NCBI GenBank assembly: GCA_013400975.1
Contig: WBMZ01012047.1
Span: 1 to 64,000, forward strand
DNA from: Atrichornis clamosus
Lineage: Eukaryota; Chordata; Aves; Passeriformes; Menuridae
DNA length: 64,000 nt
Direction of reading: 5' to 3'
The notes under the pieces were generated by a model. The model searched no databases. It saw only the letters and a program-made list of their open reading frames with translations, and had not been told where the DNA came from. The position numbers and the translations under genes are program-made. Of this stretch, positions 27,564 through 40,500 are shown one piece after another; the first letter of the stretch is position 1; every line of letters begins with the position of its first letter.

Positions 27564-28943
27564 AATAAAAATAGACATTTTCATATTCCACTTTTTTTTC
27601 TTGACCTGATTACATTAATTTCTAAATGGTTCCTTTATTTATTTTTTTCTAAATGATAACAACTCAGAAGAATATACCAATTTAAAACCTGGAAGTTGAA
27701 ATTCATTTATCATTACGGAAAATAGCAATTGGCTCAACTGAACAAAAATAACTCAGCAGTTCGCTCTCACCAGCTTGCACACTCTACTGATATATTCCGT
27801 TTACTACTTTATATCCATCTGCCAAACCCACCTGGGTTTCAGATGGGACATATTCTAGCTCTGTTAATGATAAGCTTCACTCTATTCCCTATGTCATCCC
27901 CTCAACACTTTCTAAAAAAAAAGACAAAAATTATACAGTGCATATTGTGCCATGCTGTATTGATTTGAATGCTACATTAAGTGGAGAGCATATTAAGAAA
28001 GATGTCAGAGAGTGCTTCCTTCTTCTTATGGCCCCAACAATGAGTCAGGCAGAAGTCATATAATCTACAGTTAAAAACCAAAAATAGATGGGTTCTGGGT
28101 AAGGCAGAATCATATTTATTTTTATGAGGTAACTTTCACAATGAGATTATCTCTAAGCACTTACAAAAATACTGAAAATGCTACTATTTTAGTAGCTTAG
28201 TTATAGAAATATATAAGGCCTGTTGGATTGGAAATAACTACCAGTTTCAGAGGCTCCTTTGTGGGGCTTACAGGGAGCTTCAGGTCTGCACAGAGGCTGC
28301 ACAGAGACATCTCACAGTGTGAAGGATTATGTTGTCCTCACCTTCCTTCAATGCCTTAATGATCCAGGAGTCTTTATCCAAATAAATGACATTACTGCAC
28401 ACTCCAAAGAGGTATCCTGATGAGCAGAGCATATAGTCAGTATTTGTCAGGGAGTGGGTAGGTGAGAAATGCATCCTCACTGGTCTGGGAGAAAAAAAAT
28501 CTATATATTCTTCTTACTCTCTGTGGCGTGTTGCATCTCCAGTCTTTTTGCAGGAAACCAAACTTGATGAGTTATTGATATGCCTGTCACAAGCTACAGC
28601 AGAATGGAGATAACCAGTTGGTGGCACTACCTTAAGAACCCAGATAAATTGGCAAGAGATTGAGCAGCTCCTTGGTCATTGCTACAGAAATATAGACAGT
28701 AAGGCATTGTTTTGTCTAAGAGAAATCCTGCTCAGTGTCATGAAAAGACCTTCTTGAATTTTTGAAAACTGCAGCACACGGGCAGGAAACCATATTCCCT
28801 AAAAGCTCCAGCCCTGCCCAGGAGATAATGAGTCATTCTAATGACAGCAGGGTAATACAGCAAATGGTTTAACTGAGTTATCCCCACTGTGTGTTTTCAT
28901 ATATCAGTGAACACTGTAGATGATCTTGTTTCAAGAAATAAGA
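27564..28943. other. Non-coding DNA, nothing recognised
   Basis: No open frame above 80 codons. No repeat family or RNA gene recognised. Confidence 0.45.
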
Positions 28944-28967
28944 TTGCATCAAGCCTTCTTGATGCAA
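28944..28967. repeat. Perfect 10-bp stem, 4-nt loop hairpin
   Basis: TTGCATCAAG (28944-28953), loop CCTT, then CTTGATGCAA (28958-28967) form a perfect inverted repeat. Each arm contains TTGCATCA/TGATGCAA, the core of the known C/EBP-ATF composite site (TGATGCAAT). Whether it acts as DNA, as a transcribed hairpin or as neither cannot be told from the sequence. Confidence 0.85.
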
Positions 28968-31900
28968 CCTTCACAAGTTTGTCCCCTTCTTCAAGCAAAG
29001 GTGACTTTTTGTCAGGCTTCAGTGACTGAAGGCTCTCTTAACTCATCAGCCTAAATCCAGCAGTTTCCCATAGCTAATAGTCAGACTTCCTTCATAAACC
29101 CAAGGGCTGAAATGTTTTGGGTTTTTTTGAGACATTTCAAGTAATTGATTTTTGGTCTTTGCATTCTGACACTGACCTGAGTATTGAGTAATTCTAGAAA
29201 CCATTTCTGTGTTAAATGAAGGGTGAAAGAAGGCAATGGTATTTTTACTGGATCCTCAAATCAGTCTCAGTGCATAAGAAGTGGTTCTATCAGCTGAGGA
29301 TGAGTAGTTATCAACTGCAAACTTCTCTGTCAGAGCTAATTTTCCAGTCTTCCTTGAGAATATCAGTTGTATATGCATCCCTCTCCAAGCACCTGCACAG
29401 GATGTGGGCACACTCAAGGACAGGAAGGCTTTCTGTTCCCCGAATATGCAGGTGTGTGCAATGTCAAGCATCAGCTCTACTTTTTCAGGATCATTTCAAA
29501 ATGCGCACACAGTGCAGCTTTGCTGGATGTCAGCAGTCTGAAACTGTTTTCTCACTGACAGAGATGGGGGAAGTACAAAAGTGTACAGACAGCTCCGGTG
29601 GGCAGTTACTCTACAGCCCTTTCGAGACGGGGATTATTTGTGTTCTTGCTGCTTTCTCCAAGTCACATCCACAAAGTCTCCTGCAAAGAAAGAAGTGTTA
29701 GGTGAGAAAAGCATATGCTGCATTTAAATGTGACTGAGGAAGAAGTTATTTTTATTTCATTTATAGAAACATGAGCCAAATAATGAGAAGTAAGGCAGCA
29801 GTTGAAGGCTCACCATTTTCCACGTCATTTCTTTTTTTGGTATTTATTTCATAGGATAATTGTGGACTTCCCTGCATGAACAAAACAAAGAGAGTTGCAG
29901 AGTAAATCAGGCTAAAACTCAAATAAATAGAGGAAACCGAAACTGTGAAAAATATGAGGCAGAGAAGCTAAGCACATTTAAAGTCATATACAATTAGTCA
30001 TTATAAGATACAATAAAACAGGAGTAAGGACTTTACCATATAACATTTACGTGGTTGTATGTAATTGCTTCTAAACTAGGCACTAGTGTTTGGGGTCTAC
30101 TTCTTTTCTTAATTCTGCAAAAATGAAATTTCATCCTTTCCAACAGCTTATATCCAATCTTCTACATGTGAGGACCCTTAAGTAATATAGCCATATTTTA
30201 TAAAAGTAATGCATTTAGAAGTGAAATAGAATGCTATTTAGATATCAATTTATTGCTATATTTATGATGCTTCTCTATTTTTTTACTTACAACTTAATTA
30301 TGTAAGTCAGGAGTGGTCTAATCCTAGCAACAATGAGGGCCAGATGGAGATTTCTTTGCCCTCCAACTGAGCACGTGACATTCCTCCCCTCACAGCTGCA
30401 GCCTGACACAGACATTTGGCTGGTGATGTTGCTGCCAGAGAAAGGAGATATTTTTGAGGAGGTGAGGGAGAGTGTCCACACTCCCTCCCACAGGTTACAC
30501 CGGCAGTTTTGCTCCATGTGTTGAGCGTGTTGTAAGCAGGAGATGGCTTTCAGCTGTTTGCACTGGTTTTGATGCATGTATAGCTACTCTTCCTCCTTTT
30601 CAGGGGAAATACTCTGCCCTGGATGGGGTTGTTCAGTGGTCCACCATGTAACCAAGACATTAAGACCAGAAGCCTTTCCTAAAAATACTGCATTAGAAAA
30701 CTGTGAGCTGAGTGTATTGTGCTGAGAGCTATATTGAAACTGGAGAAGCCCTCTTAAAACAGAACAAGCAAACCAAAACAATATGAACATCACTATTCTT
30801 CAGGAAATCAGTTTTCTTCCAGCAAGGCATAACACAGCAAAGGTGTGATATGCTACTGATATTTTAATACAGGAATTTTCAACTCAAAACCCAAGGTTCA
30901 TTCAGGTTTTAATACTATGTTAAGAAGGAGGAATTTTTCAACCTCTGTCAAAAAAGAGGAAGTACTCTGAATTTGATGTTTCTCTTCCTGGTTCAACAAA
31001 ACTGTTTTGCCCTGACAATGGGGAGGAAATTGTGAACAGCAGTTGTCAGAGGTGCTTTAGGGCTTTAAGTCCTTGAAGAAAAGTCCGCTTTAGATCTCTC
31101 GTTTATATATTTTGATATATATTTATGGAATAGCTCAATCTCTCTGGTTGCAAAGCTTGGACAGGGATGAGAATAAAACCAGACGAAGGTTTCCAGATAT
31201 AACTCCTTCCAAAACACGTTGAAAATGCCTGCCAAAAATGTGAAAAATCAATTCCAAAGTCCTGAGAAGGTCCTTTAGCATCATTTCATGTCCCTGACAG
31301 GTGACTCATCTCTGGCATAGATTATTTACTTCTACCTAGACAAAGGTAGAATTTTATCAGAGGAAGGGGAATCCCAATTTTACCTTCAGTTTGGCTGTGA
31401 AACTGTAACAATCATAAATCACTCCCAGCTGTCCCTGAGATCTTCCCTTCAGCACATGACTGTAGGGAAGGCCACAAGTTCTGCAGCAATCAATCCCTTT
31501 TATATCTCTCCACAGACACACAGGCATCATACTGGAGCTCAAACTGTGTTGCTGGCTGAAAAAGACAATTGGTAAATCAAATACCAAATGAAATCACTCA
31601 GATAATATCCACTGCCCCCAATTTCACTGAAATCCTTCATTCATCTCTTAACCCACGCATGTATGTAACCCAGCAACTTCTTCCTAGTCTTCCTAACATT
31701 TTTCCACCTCCAATATTCACTCCTGTGTGTGCCATCACTCATTGCATGACCCATAAATTGCCTCTCCGTACTCCTTTTCTGTCTGTGGTCCTCTATATGA
31801 TATTTGTTGGGTGCAGCCTCTGTTCAGTGTGTTTACCTCAGGCATTGGTACCTCAGGATTGTTTGCTGGGTCGTTATTTCCTCTCTCTGTGGATGATTTT

Positions 31901-32921
31901 TCTGATTCCTACCCTATGGTACTTTCTGGGCTGAATGGATCTCTGGCTGTCAATGATCAAAGCTGTCAGTTGCTGTTTATTTCCTCACCTCTTCAATTTG
32001 GCTCCTGGGAGGATGTTTCAACAGAAGTTTTAGAGAGACAGAAAAAACCAATATCCTATTAAACTAATGACCCTTGGCTATGCTGTCTACAAATGAATGC
32101 AGGCACAGACAATCGCCCAGTTTTCTACTAAGGGTCTGTGCACAACAGTCTTATGTGTGTTTTCTAGCTATAAAATGTGTGTGTCTATAACTTCTAGAAA
32201 AAAAAAGTATTATTTCCATTTAACAGTAATTATTCCAGTGTAACTATAGTACTCCACTAATTGCTTTCTGGTTATTAAGAATATTAATAAAGTTTGTGTT
32301 CAGATTTTCTGGTAGAGAGCACTGCTGTCTCTTCTGTTTATTCTTTTCTGAGGGCTTCTGTAAAGAACTTCTGAAGCCTTTTTATAACAGTTCTTTTTTA
32401 CAAAATCAAAAGTCTGGAATAAATTTGTTGTGACTAGCTATTAGCAAAAAAGATATTCTATTCAGAGCAGCAATGGTTTATTTCTTTAGATAAATATAGC
32501 TGTAATGTGTCACAGATTGAAGTATATCTTCATGCCCTATGACCATGGTGCTAATCACAAATATTCCTGGTGTTGGTAACAACAAATGGTTTCTCAACTA
32601 CCAGTCTGCTATTGAATACCTTATATTTAATACACTTGTGTTAAGCAGACTTTCTAGGAGGAAATCTTTGGATTTTTATTTTAATTTATTGGTTGAGAGA
32701 TGGTGGCGACCATGACTGAGAAAAAAAATTAAAACTTGTGGGTTGGACAGAACTTGTGGGTGTTGGAAAAAGAAAATTGAAGTACTTTCTTTCATCCACA
32801 TTGAACAGAATCAACGAGTAGGGATACACAAAGAGCTGCTCAGGATGAGGTTTTAGTGTGAACAAAAGGAGAGGGAGCTGAAGCAAAGAGCGGTTGATTG
32901 TGTTTGAATTAGCTGGTGAAC
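28968..32921. other. Non-coding DNA; holds the longest chance ORF
   Basis: The + strand frame 29216-29701 (161 codons) is the longest in the window but has no signal peptide, repeated motif or family resemblance, and its composition is like its surroundings. The + strand frame 31569-31934 (121 codons) is hydrophobic but likewise unrecognised. No repeats identified. Confidence 0.45.
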
Positions 32922-32974
32922 TGAGGTGAGGTGAGGTGAGGTGAGGTGAGGTGAGGTGAGGTGAGGTGAGGTGA
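32922..32974. repeat. (TGAGG)n pentanucleotide microsatellite
   Basis: A perfect array of about 10.6 TGAGG units over 53 bp. The perfection suggests recent expansion and likely length polymorphism between individuals (inference). On the minus strand it reads as a Ser-Pro-His-Leu-Thr repeat in a chance frame. Confidence 0.97.
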
Positions 32975-33760
32975 AGGAAGAAAGAGGGGGATCCATAATG
33001 ATTTGTTGGTCTCTATAGCAGGATGAAGGTGGCAGCACTGGGACTCCCTAGAGGGAAGAAAGTAACATAGAAAGAAAAAAATTTAAGAGAAGAAATACAA
33101 GAAATACAATGATGGAAGCCCAGCAATGGTAAGATCTAAAGGAAGAGAATCATCAGTTAATAGAAAGGTAAGGGCTGACGTCAGGTCAAGGGCAGGGTGA
33201 GAACAAAGTACTGTGGTGGCATTTTGGCTAAAAAGTCAATAGCACTAGAAGCTTTATTTAAAGCAGATGTCCTAGAGTGCAAGAAGTGAGGAGAGGAGAA
33301 AGGAAGCTGGAAATAAAAGAAAATATAGTGAGAACAAACCTTCACAATTAACATTAAGAATATATTCTGCAATTTTTAAAATTAAATAAGACAGCAAGAA
33401 TAGCATTTGGAGAAGCAAGGGAATTCACTTGACAGTTATTTAAAACGTATTAAGCAAGGAGAAATTGAAGAATGTTTTCATTGTGAAGGGAAAGAACTAC
33501 AAGGTAGAGAGAAAGAGACTATCATAAAGTAGTGATGGGTGAGAGTACTATACTGGAAAATATAGCCACACTCAAAACACTGATGATTCTATGATTCTGA
33601 AAAATGTGATCATGCACGGCCACAGGAATGGAAGTGTGAGGAGCCATGGTAGCAAGGGATGAGAGAGCAGACAACAAAGGTGTCTATCAGTGACTGAAAA
33701 AAACATAAGGGTTGTGATTGAAGAGAAAGGGAAAGGAAAGAGGAGCTCACATCATAGAGT
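32975..33760. other. Purine-skewed non-coding block
   Basis: Directly after the pentamer array the + strand is visibly A/G-rich for nearly 800 bp, most clearly at 33041-33120, 33280-33340, 33460-33530 and 33715-33745. A full cAMP-response palindrome TGACGTCA lies at 33176-33183, followed by AGGTCA-like bases. No open frame or known element was recognised. Strand-biased composition of this kind can come from an old transposon or from transcription-linked mutation. Confidence 0.5.
33585..33599 (+). mobile_element. Possible decayed CR1 3' terminus
   Basis: Contains ATTCTATGATTCTGA, the octamer repeat that ends CR1 elements in + orientation. The bases before it (ACTCAAAACACTGATG) only weakly resemble the usual CCAACCCAAACC block, so this may be a very worn copy or chance. 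Confidence 0.35.
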
Positions 33761-34499
33761 GTTTGTCAATTTTCTTTTAGAAGAAATATTCATTTATCAC
33801 TGGGAAATGCAAGGAATCTTTCTTGTGAGAGCTCATTCCTCATAGGTCTATATATGTAATACACACAGCACAGAAACTAAGTAAAGCACTGTGGACTGTA
33901 AAATCTCTTAAGAACACGGAGAAAGCAGCAGGTTTATAAAATCTATCAAGAGCTTGTGAATGTGATCTAACTAAAATTATCCTTGTTTGGATAAATGTGC
34001 TACTAAAACATGTATTAAAGTATAAAATATAGGCCATTATTCACTGTTTCCAAGGCACTGTTCATATGGAAAAGCAAATGAGAGATCATGAGAATGGTTT
34101 TAGCATTATTGTTGATTCATGCTAAATTAGGTTTCTAATCTGTTCCTAGAGCTATTATTATTAAAACAAATCATTTATCCTCTTGAGCACACTACTGCTT
34201 TGTTTAACTTCAAATTATGTCCTTTACCTACCACTGTTGTGCACCCTTCTTTTAACAGGGTTTCTTTTGGCACAGTTCCTTGTTTGCTGAGCAATAGATT
34301 GATATGCTTGCAGGGAATGGAAGAAAGATGTGCTGCTGTACAGTACTAGCATCCAGCTTGTGGTATTTTGAACACACTGGAAACACCAGCTAATGCTAAC
34401 AGTCTGTGATTAAATCTTTCAGGACTGCAAGGGCAAATGACATAATTGAGAAGAAAAAACCTAAATTACAATGGAAAAGTACAAGGGAGGAATATGGCA
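33761..34499. other. AT-rich non-coding DNA, nothing recognised
   Basis: No open frame above 65 codons, no repeats recognised. Confidence 0.45.
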
Positions 34500-34990
34500 A
34501 AAGATACTGTGTCTCTGTGTGTTTGTATGCATTCAGCATGTATAGGAGGTAATGTTTAAAATGATAGTAGCATTTGGCCTAAGCATTTACCAACCAAAGA
34601 TGTTTCTGAGACTTTCTGCAGCTGGTTACCATTTTAACAGGGGAATATTTTATATGATAGCCTTGTGTTCCTCACACAAAGGGCACTAATTATGCAGCAG
34701 AGATAAATAAAGCAGCTCAGATAAGGAACATATCAAATTCATATCCTGTGCTACCTCAGAAATCTGATAGGAGATTGAATTTATTTCTGTGATGCAGATC
34801 ACGGTTACAAAAAGCTTTCAGCTCTTTTTAAAACAGTGTTAGAGCACTGATGCATGAGAAAAGTTACAGCGAGGCAAGATGTGGTATTATTTTAAAGCCA
34901 CTGTCTTACATGGTGGCTGCTTCAGTGAATGCTTTGGTGCAAAATATTACAGCAGAGCAAAGGTAAAAGAGATTACTGATTTTACTGAAG
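34500..34990. promoter_or_regulatory. Possible conserved non-coding element
   Basis: Non-repetitive block with clustered factor-like words: GCACTAATTATGCAG near 34683 (homeodomain/POU type), AGATAAATAAAG and CAGATAAGG (GATA type) near 34700-34725, and CAGCTG-type words near 34620. No open frame. The evidence is word clustering only. Confidence 0.25.
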
Positions 34991-37299
34991 GGTAGGGGTA
35001 ACATCTCTTGTACATAGGTAATTCCCACAGATTAGATCGATTTTATGAGCTTCTTCTCAGGAATATAGCTGTTTGCCCATGCAGTCAGACTTCTCTGCTG
35101 CTAAGTGTCAACATCATATCTGCATTATATTTTTATGTTGAAAATAAAAAAGAATCCAAAAGGGAATAAAATTATAAAACCCTTTAGATTAACATAGTCA
35201 TGAAAACTCATTTAAACAATAAAACTGTAGAAGATGGAGTCATTGGGGTTTCAGACTACATGGCTATTTTGCTACGAAAGACACATCTAATTAGTGAAAT
35301 GTTTCTTCTGAAGTGGCCTATTGGGCTGCAGAAGAGGATTCATCCACAGAGTCTTTCTGAGCTCATTCTGGGCCATGTTTGCTTATTTGATCTGTGTCTT
35401 GATGACACAAAGATCCAGTGAGGCACATGCTTCATCTGCGACTCACCACTCCAGTCCTATAAGATTCACAATGTGGTCATGAACGATGATCTATTTGTAA
35501 TTTGAGAATCTCTCTGCAATCTTATTGCAAATGCAGTTTGTCTAAGAACTTCTAGAGTGCAGATTTAATATCTCCAAATCCCAGGGCAGAAGGTTTGTCT
35601 TGGAATACAATGCAGCACTGATAACTGTGATTTAGAGCAATATAAGGCTTTTCAAGCTAGATCAGACTTTTGGTGGCGTTCACCCTCTCCCTGCTCTCCA
35701 TGGCCCTCTATCCAGAGGATGGTGCAAAAGGTCCCACCATGGGCAGCGAGTCACCCACCCACTTATGAAATTCTATTGTCTTCGTTCCTAATAGTTGAAA
35801 GTTGGCTTAAATTCCAGAACATTCCTTCTAATCATCTATTTTTAGCATTCACTTATAACTCTGCATATTCTCAGTATTCACATAAATGTCCAGTCCCCCA
35901 CTGAGTTTTGTTAAAGTTAGTAGTATCTACTGTCAGTGATTTATGAAGTTTAATTGCACATTGTTTGTTTTTCCCCCTTTTATACATTTTCAATTGGCTG
36001 CCTTCAAATTTAATCAAGTGTGCTAATCTGCCACTGTATTATATTAGGGTGGCTTATCCTTTATGAAATTCTTCACTGTCCCTCTGCATTTGAATAAAAC
36101 CTAAATAAATTAATGTTATCTGCAATTGTTACTATCTTGATGCTTGACTCCATTTCTGGGTAATTAATAGATACATTAAATTATCTCTGCAGCTCTGATG
36201 CAGCCTTAATACCTTCTGTTGCTAATGTTTTGTTATAGTGCCTCTCCTTCTTTCTGACTCCTAGTTTTGGAAACATAGGGATACTGCACATCCTTTTCCT
36301 TGTTGTTCATTACTGAATTGAATCCAATAAATCCCCACAAGCAGACACGAATATATTTCGCTGAAAAATACAGATCATCTTGCAGATGTTGTCCATTGAT
36401 CATAACAGGGTAAATTAACTGGTAATTTATCCTTGTTTTGGACTTTGAGTACAAAACCACTCATGTGTGTCTCATAAACACATACATATACATCAGCCCT
36501 TGCGTTGTGCATTCACCTGGCTACCTAGCTGCTGGAAATTTCTATAGAACTTTTACTAATATATTTCCCCAGTCCTTGAGGGAAGCATTTGAATTATTTA
36601 GTTTTAATTAATAACTTTAATTATTTTGACATGTGGCTCCATGCCTCCACTTTGTGGAGCATCCCAAAGCCTCAGTCCAATGCCCGAGGTAAGCACACTC
36701 CATCATCAAAATCCTTTTAAACAAGCAAATTGTAAATATCTGTCTTCTAAAGTGGTTTTTTAAAAAATTCCTCTGAGTTTTCCTTTCGTATTTCTCCTTT
36801 GAGCAAACATTCTGTGAACCCCACTCTCTGATGTGCAGTTACAGGTACCACCTGTGCACCCATTAGCAGAGTGGAGGGCTGGTTATGGATTTTATATAGT
36901 ACACTTATATGGAATCATAAATGTCCTAATGATAATCACTTAATAAGATATTAAATGCTGTGTGATTCTAGAAAAAGAATCAGACTTGATTATTATTATT
37001 ATTCTTTAAAAAAATGTTGATGTTTCATATTCCTTTCAAGAAGAATGCCCTCTCCAGTATATTCCTAGCATTTCCAAAATCATTGTCTTTTCAGGCAATT
37101 CTCAAATAAATGGGAATAAAATATGGTTTTGCTCTTCAGTTATTCAATTTGTTTAAAATGCTAGTAATTTTTTTTAAAAAGCTTATAAAGAATGCCAGGA
37201 AACCCAGGAAAGAATTGAAAAAGTATCTTTTATCTAAAAAGCCGTTTTTTCTTCTTTAGTTTAAAATGTTCATACAAAACCTGTATTAATTTTAAATTA
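34991..37299. other. AT-rich non-coding DNA, nothing recognised
   Basis: Contains a short ATT trinucleotide run near 36990-37003. Open frames are all below 80 codons. No gene or transposon recognised. Confidence 0.45.
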
Positions 37300-37520
37300 C
37301 TAACTTGAGAGAGAAATGTAATAAAATGTTTTTCTAGTGCTTTGTTATCCTTATGGCTTCAACTCGAGCTCAAAAATGCAATTAATTCTGTAACTTACAC
37401 TCTGTGGCGGATGTCATTCAAGCTGCGACAGCTTATTGGGTAGTTAAAAGGATAAAATCAAGTAGTCATTCTACTAATCCCTTTACAAGGAAACAGCTTT
37501 ATGCATAAAAACTGGAACTT
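37300..37520. promoter_or_regulatory. Possible conserved non-coding element
   Basis: Around 37370-37450 the sequence keeps three CpGs in an AT-rich setting (CTCGAGC, GGCGGA, TGCGAC) and has GCAATTAATTCTG (homeodomain core) plus a GCGACAGC word. Retained CpGs and unbroken complexity are mild signs of constraint. Alignment to other birds would decide. Confidence 0.25.
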
Positions 37521-40500
37521 ATGTGGTCATTAGCAGATGCTACATCAAGCAACCAAAAATACACACATTTAAATTCTTAAGCACAATCTATGAACACTAC
37601 ACAGATGGTTTCCAAGAAACTGTACCTAAATTGATTACGATAAAAATGATCTGCTGCAATTGTTTCTGTCAAAAGGGAGAACAGAATTTGTCCCAATGTG
37701 TCGCTCTGCCCACTCATGCAGAGAACCCAGCTGCTGAGACAGATGTTGCTCTAAGCACTTTATTTTAGGGTCATTAAAATGGTTACAGGGGTTAGTCATT
37801 CATTGTTTTATAAATTGTGCTTACTAGCTGAGCTCCATAGATGCTGGAAGAGTTCTTTGTGGTGGATCAAAAAAGTTACATGTCATAGCACAGTTACCTT
37901 ATGCTGGCAGTAAAAATGGGTGAAGCACTTGCCCTGGACTGGACGAGGAAGAAACAACTACTTTTTCTGTTTTATTTCGAAGAGCATATTTACTCAGACC
38001 TGATGTAGCACTGGTGTAATCATCTGAAATGCAAAACATGCCTCAAAGACATTCCAGCTTTCAGTTTAGTTCGTTCAGTCATTAAAGAACAAGATTTTTC
38101 AATACAACTCATTCCTGTACAATCTTTCTTTTGTGGTATTATGAGCAAAAAGTGTCAGACAAGCAAAGGTTTAAGATCAGTTGATTAGATCAGTGCAGAG
38201 TGGGTCCGTCTACCTCCCCGCTGTCTTTGCAAATGCTGCTCTTTGGCAGTTTGAGCATACTCAGGCTTTACTTAGAAATATTTGGCTAAATCTCTTCTCT
38301 GTTGGCAGGTTCTATGGTTTTCCATGGCTCATCTAATTCAGGATTGACTTAGCCATGTGCATGTGATGTATTGGTGCAGCAGCTAATGTGTCAATGAGAA
38401 ACAGAACAGTAAAAAGATGAAGCTCAGTGAAAAACAGCAAGGTTGGCAGATCCAACTCCTTTTCAGATCGTACTGTAGCCTTTTATAGCCTCTACTGCAA
38501 AATGTAGCCAACTTCTGCTCTTTATTTCATCTTTGTCCCTGTGTACTTGTTATTATGTCGGTGGTTCAATTTATCTTCCCTAATTGGTTACTGAACTCTG
38601 GCAGCCAAATCCTAAATTCTAGGTGGTGCTCATAGACACACTCTAAATTATATTTTTCCACCTTTCCTTTGAACATTTAGGATAAAGTCATTCGTCTACA
38701 AAAAAACTGTGAAAAATTTTAGTATCATTTTACATGACTCCTTAAAACATGGCTGCTTTGGCCATGGGTTGATTTCCTGCACTTCTTCAGGGACATTAAT
38801 TTCTCTCCCTGTATTTATTTAGATGATTGTGGACTGTTCAAGTGTGTATCATCAAAAGCATGTAACTCACTTTGAAAAAGCCCTAAAATTACAATTTTTA
38901 AATTAAAATCAAATATCCTCAGAAAATTAAAAAGCTGGAGGAATTAAGTTACCCTCTGCCCCTAAATCTGGATATTTTTGAGGTCCAATATCTCAAAAAA
39001 AAACCCCATTAGGTTAGGAGCCAGACAGAAGACATTCTCAGAAAATATAATCCCTAAAAATGCATAAGACTTTCAGAAGTAGGCACATTTCATCCACTTC
39101 AACATTCAGTTCAAACAAATTCACCAAGAGAAAAATAAATTCAGTCAAGAGAGCCACATTTTTACCTGATCATATATTAAAATATATAAATTCTCTTAGT
39201 TTCACATAAATTTGAGTTGAATTTTATCCAATCTGTATTTTGATCTTGCAAAAAAACTCTTAGACAAGAAATCTTTCTTTCCCAGGATTTGACAATATTG
39301 TTCACTCATAAACTTTCATAAGAAAGTGTCTTTCATAAGAAATACCAGTCTATTATAGCTTCATGACAGGAAAATTCTTATTGCCTAAGTAAGATGTTAA
39401 GATCTGTTGCAACTAGTAGCCGCTTTTCCTGCAAAATAAACGTAATAAGGTGAGCGCTGTATTAGAAGCTTGGCTTCTCAAAGTGCATTGATCTTCAAAA
39501 AAATTGCTTTTCCCCTCTGCTTTTATCTTCCAGTATTGTGAGGTCTTCAGGATAACAACTGCCACTTACTCTTCTTATGAGCAATATTGGCTGTAACAAT
39601 TCTTCACTTTTCAGGAAGAGCTTCTGAGACGTAATGTAACATTAAATACTAAAGGACACTCTCATCATCTGGCAGGTTGTGTTTGGAGATGAGATTTAGC
39701 AGATGAATGCAAGGCCAGAATAGAGGCAGAGATGCACTTGCAGGACAAATGTGCTTTTTAGTGTTCATGGTTCATACAGTGCTCACAGAAGAACAGAAAG
39801 AGAAACATCCTGATGAAAAGCAAGCTTGAGTTCTTAAGAGAGTTTTTGATATTCTGCACACCAGGCATGACAACATAAGGCTGCTCACAGCCTGGGTGTC
39901 ACTCCAAATTCCATTATACTTACATTAGATGCTGTTTGTTCCTCCTGCAAATGCACTGACAGATTTTTGCAGCCCTGTGCATGTTTTTTTTTTAGTGTAT
40001 GAAAGGTTTGTAGTTATTTTAGCCATGGAGTTGCTAAAAAATTATTAAAATCAAAGTTCGCTCTCATCTACCCTGAACAAAGCCAAACAACATGTTCCTC
40101 TTTTAGAAACAAATGAATGGGAATTGGCTAGTAAATCACTTGCACTGAGCTGGCTGGGGCTGATAAAAGGGTGTGATAACTTGATGCATGTTATAGAAAT
40201 GAAGGCACCTCTCCTTGAAAAACCATCACAATACCTTGCTCTAATTCACCTTTGTTCTTGCACTGTCTTTTTGTTATGTATCATCAGAGTCACAACTGAG
40301 ATGGAAAAGAATAAGATTATTTGTACTATTGTGGAAACACTTATCCTGAAAAGCACAGATTTTATACAAGTCAGGAAGAAACATGGTATGTGCAATTGGA
40401 AATAAAAAAGATCAAACCTGATAACACAAAGTCAATCTGCTGGCACACTACAGCTTTTTTCAAGGTAATATTGTCTAGTGTTAAGATGAACAGTTTTTGC

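Noticed and set aside
29216..29701. 161-codon ORF on the + strand, the longest in the window
   Set aside because: No domain, signal peptide or repeat pattern; composition like its surroundings; length near the chance maximum for 64 kb at this base composition.
31569..31934. 121-codon hydrophobic + strand ORF that could look like a small membrane protein
   Set aside because: Hydrophobicity follows from T-rich codons; no conserved features.
32853..33038. Minus-strand ORF with repeated Ser-Pro-His-Leu-Thr
   Set aside because: Direct translation of the TGAGG microsatellite.
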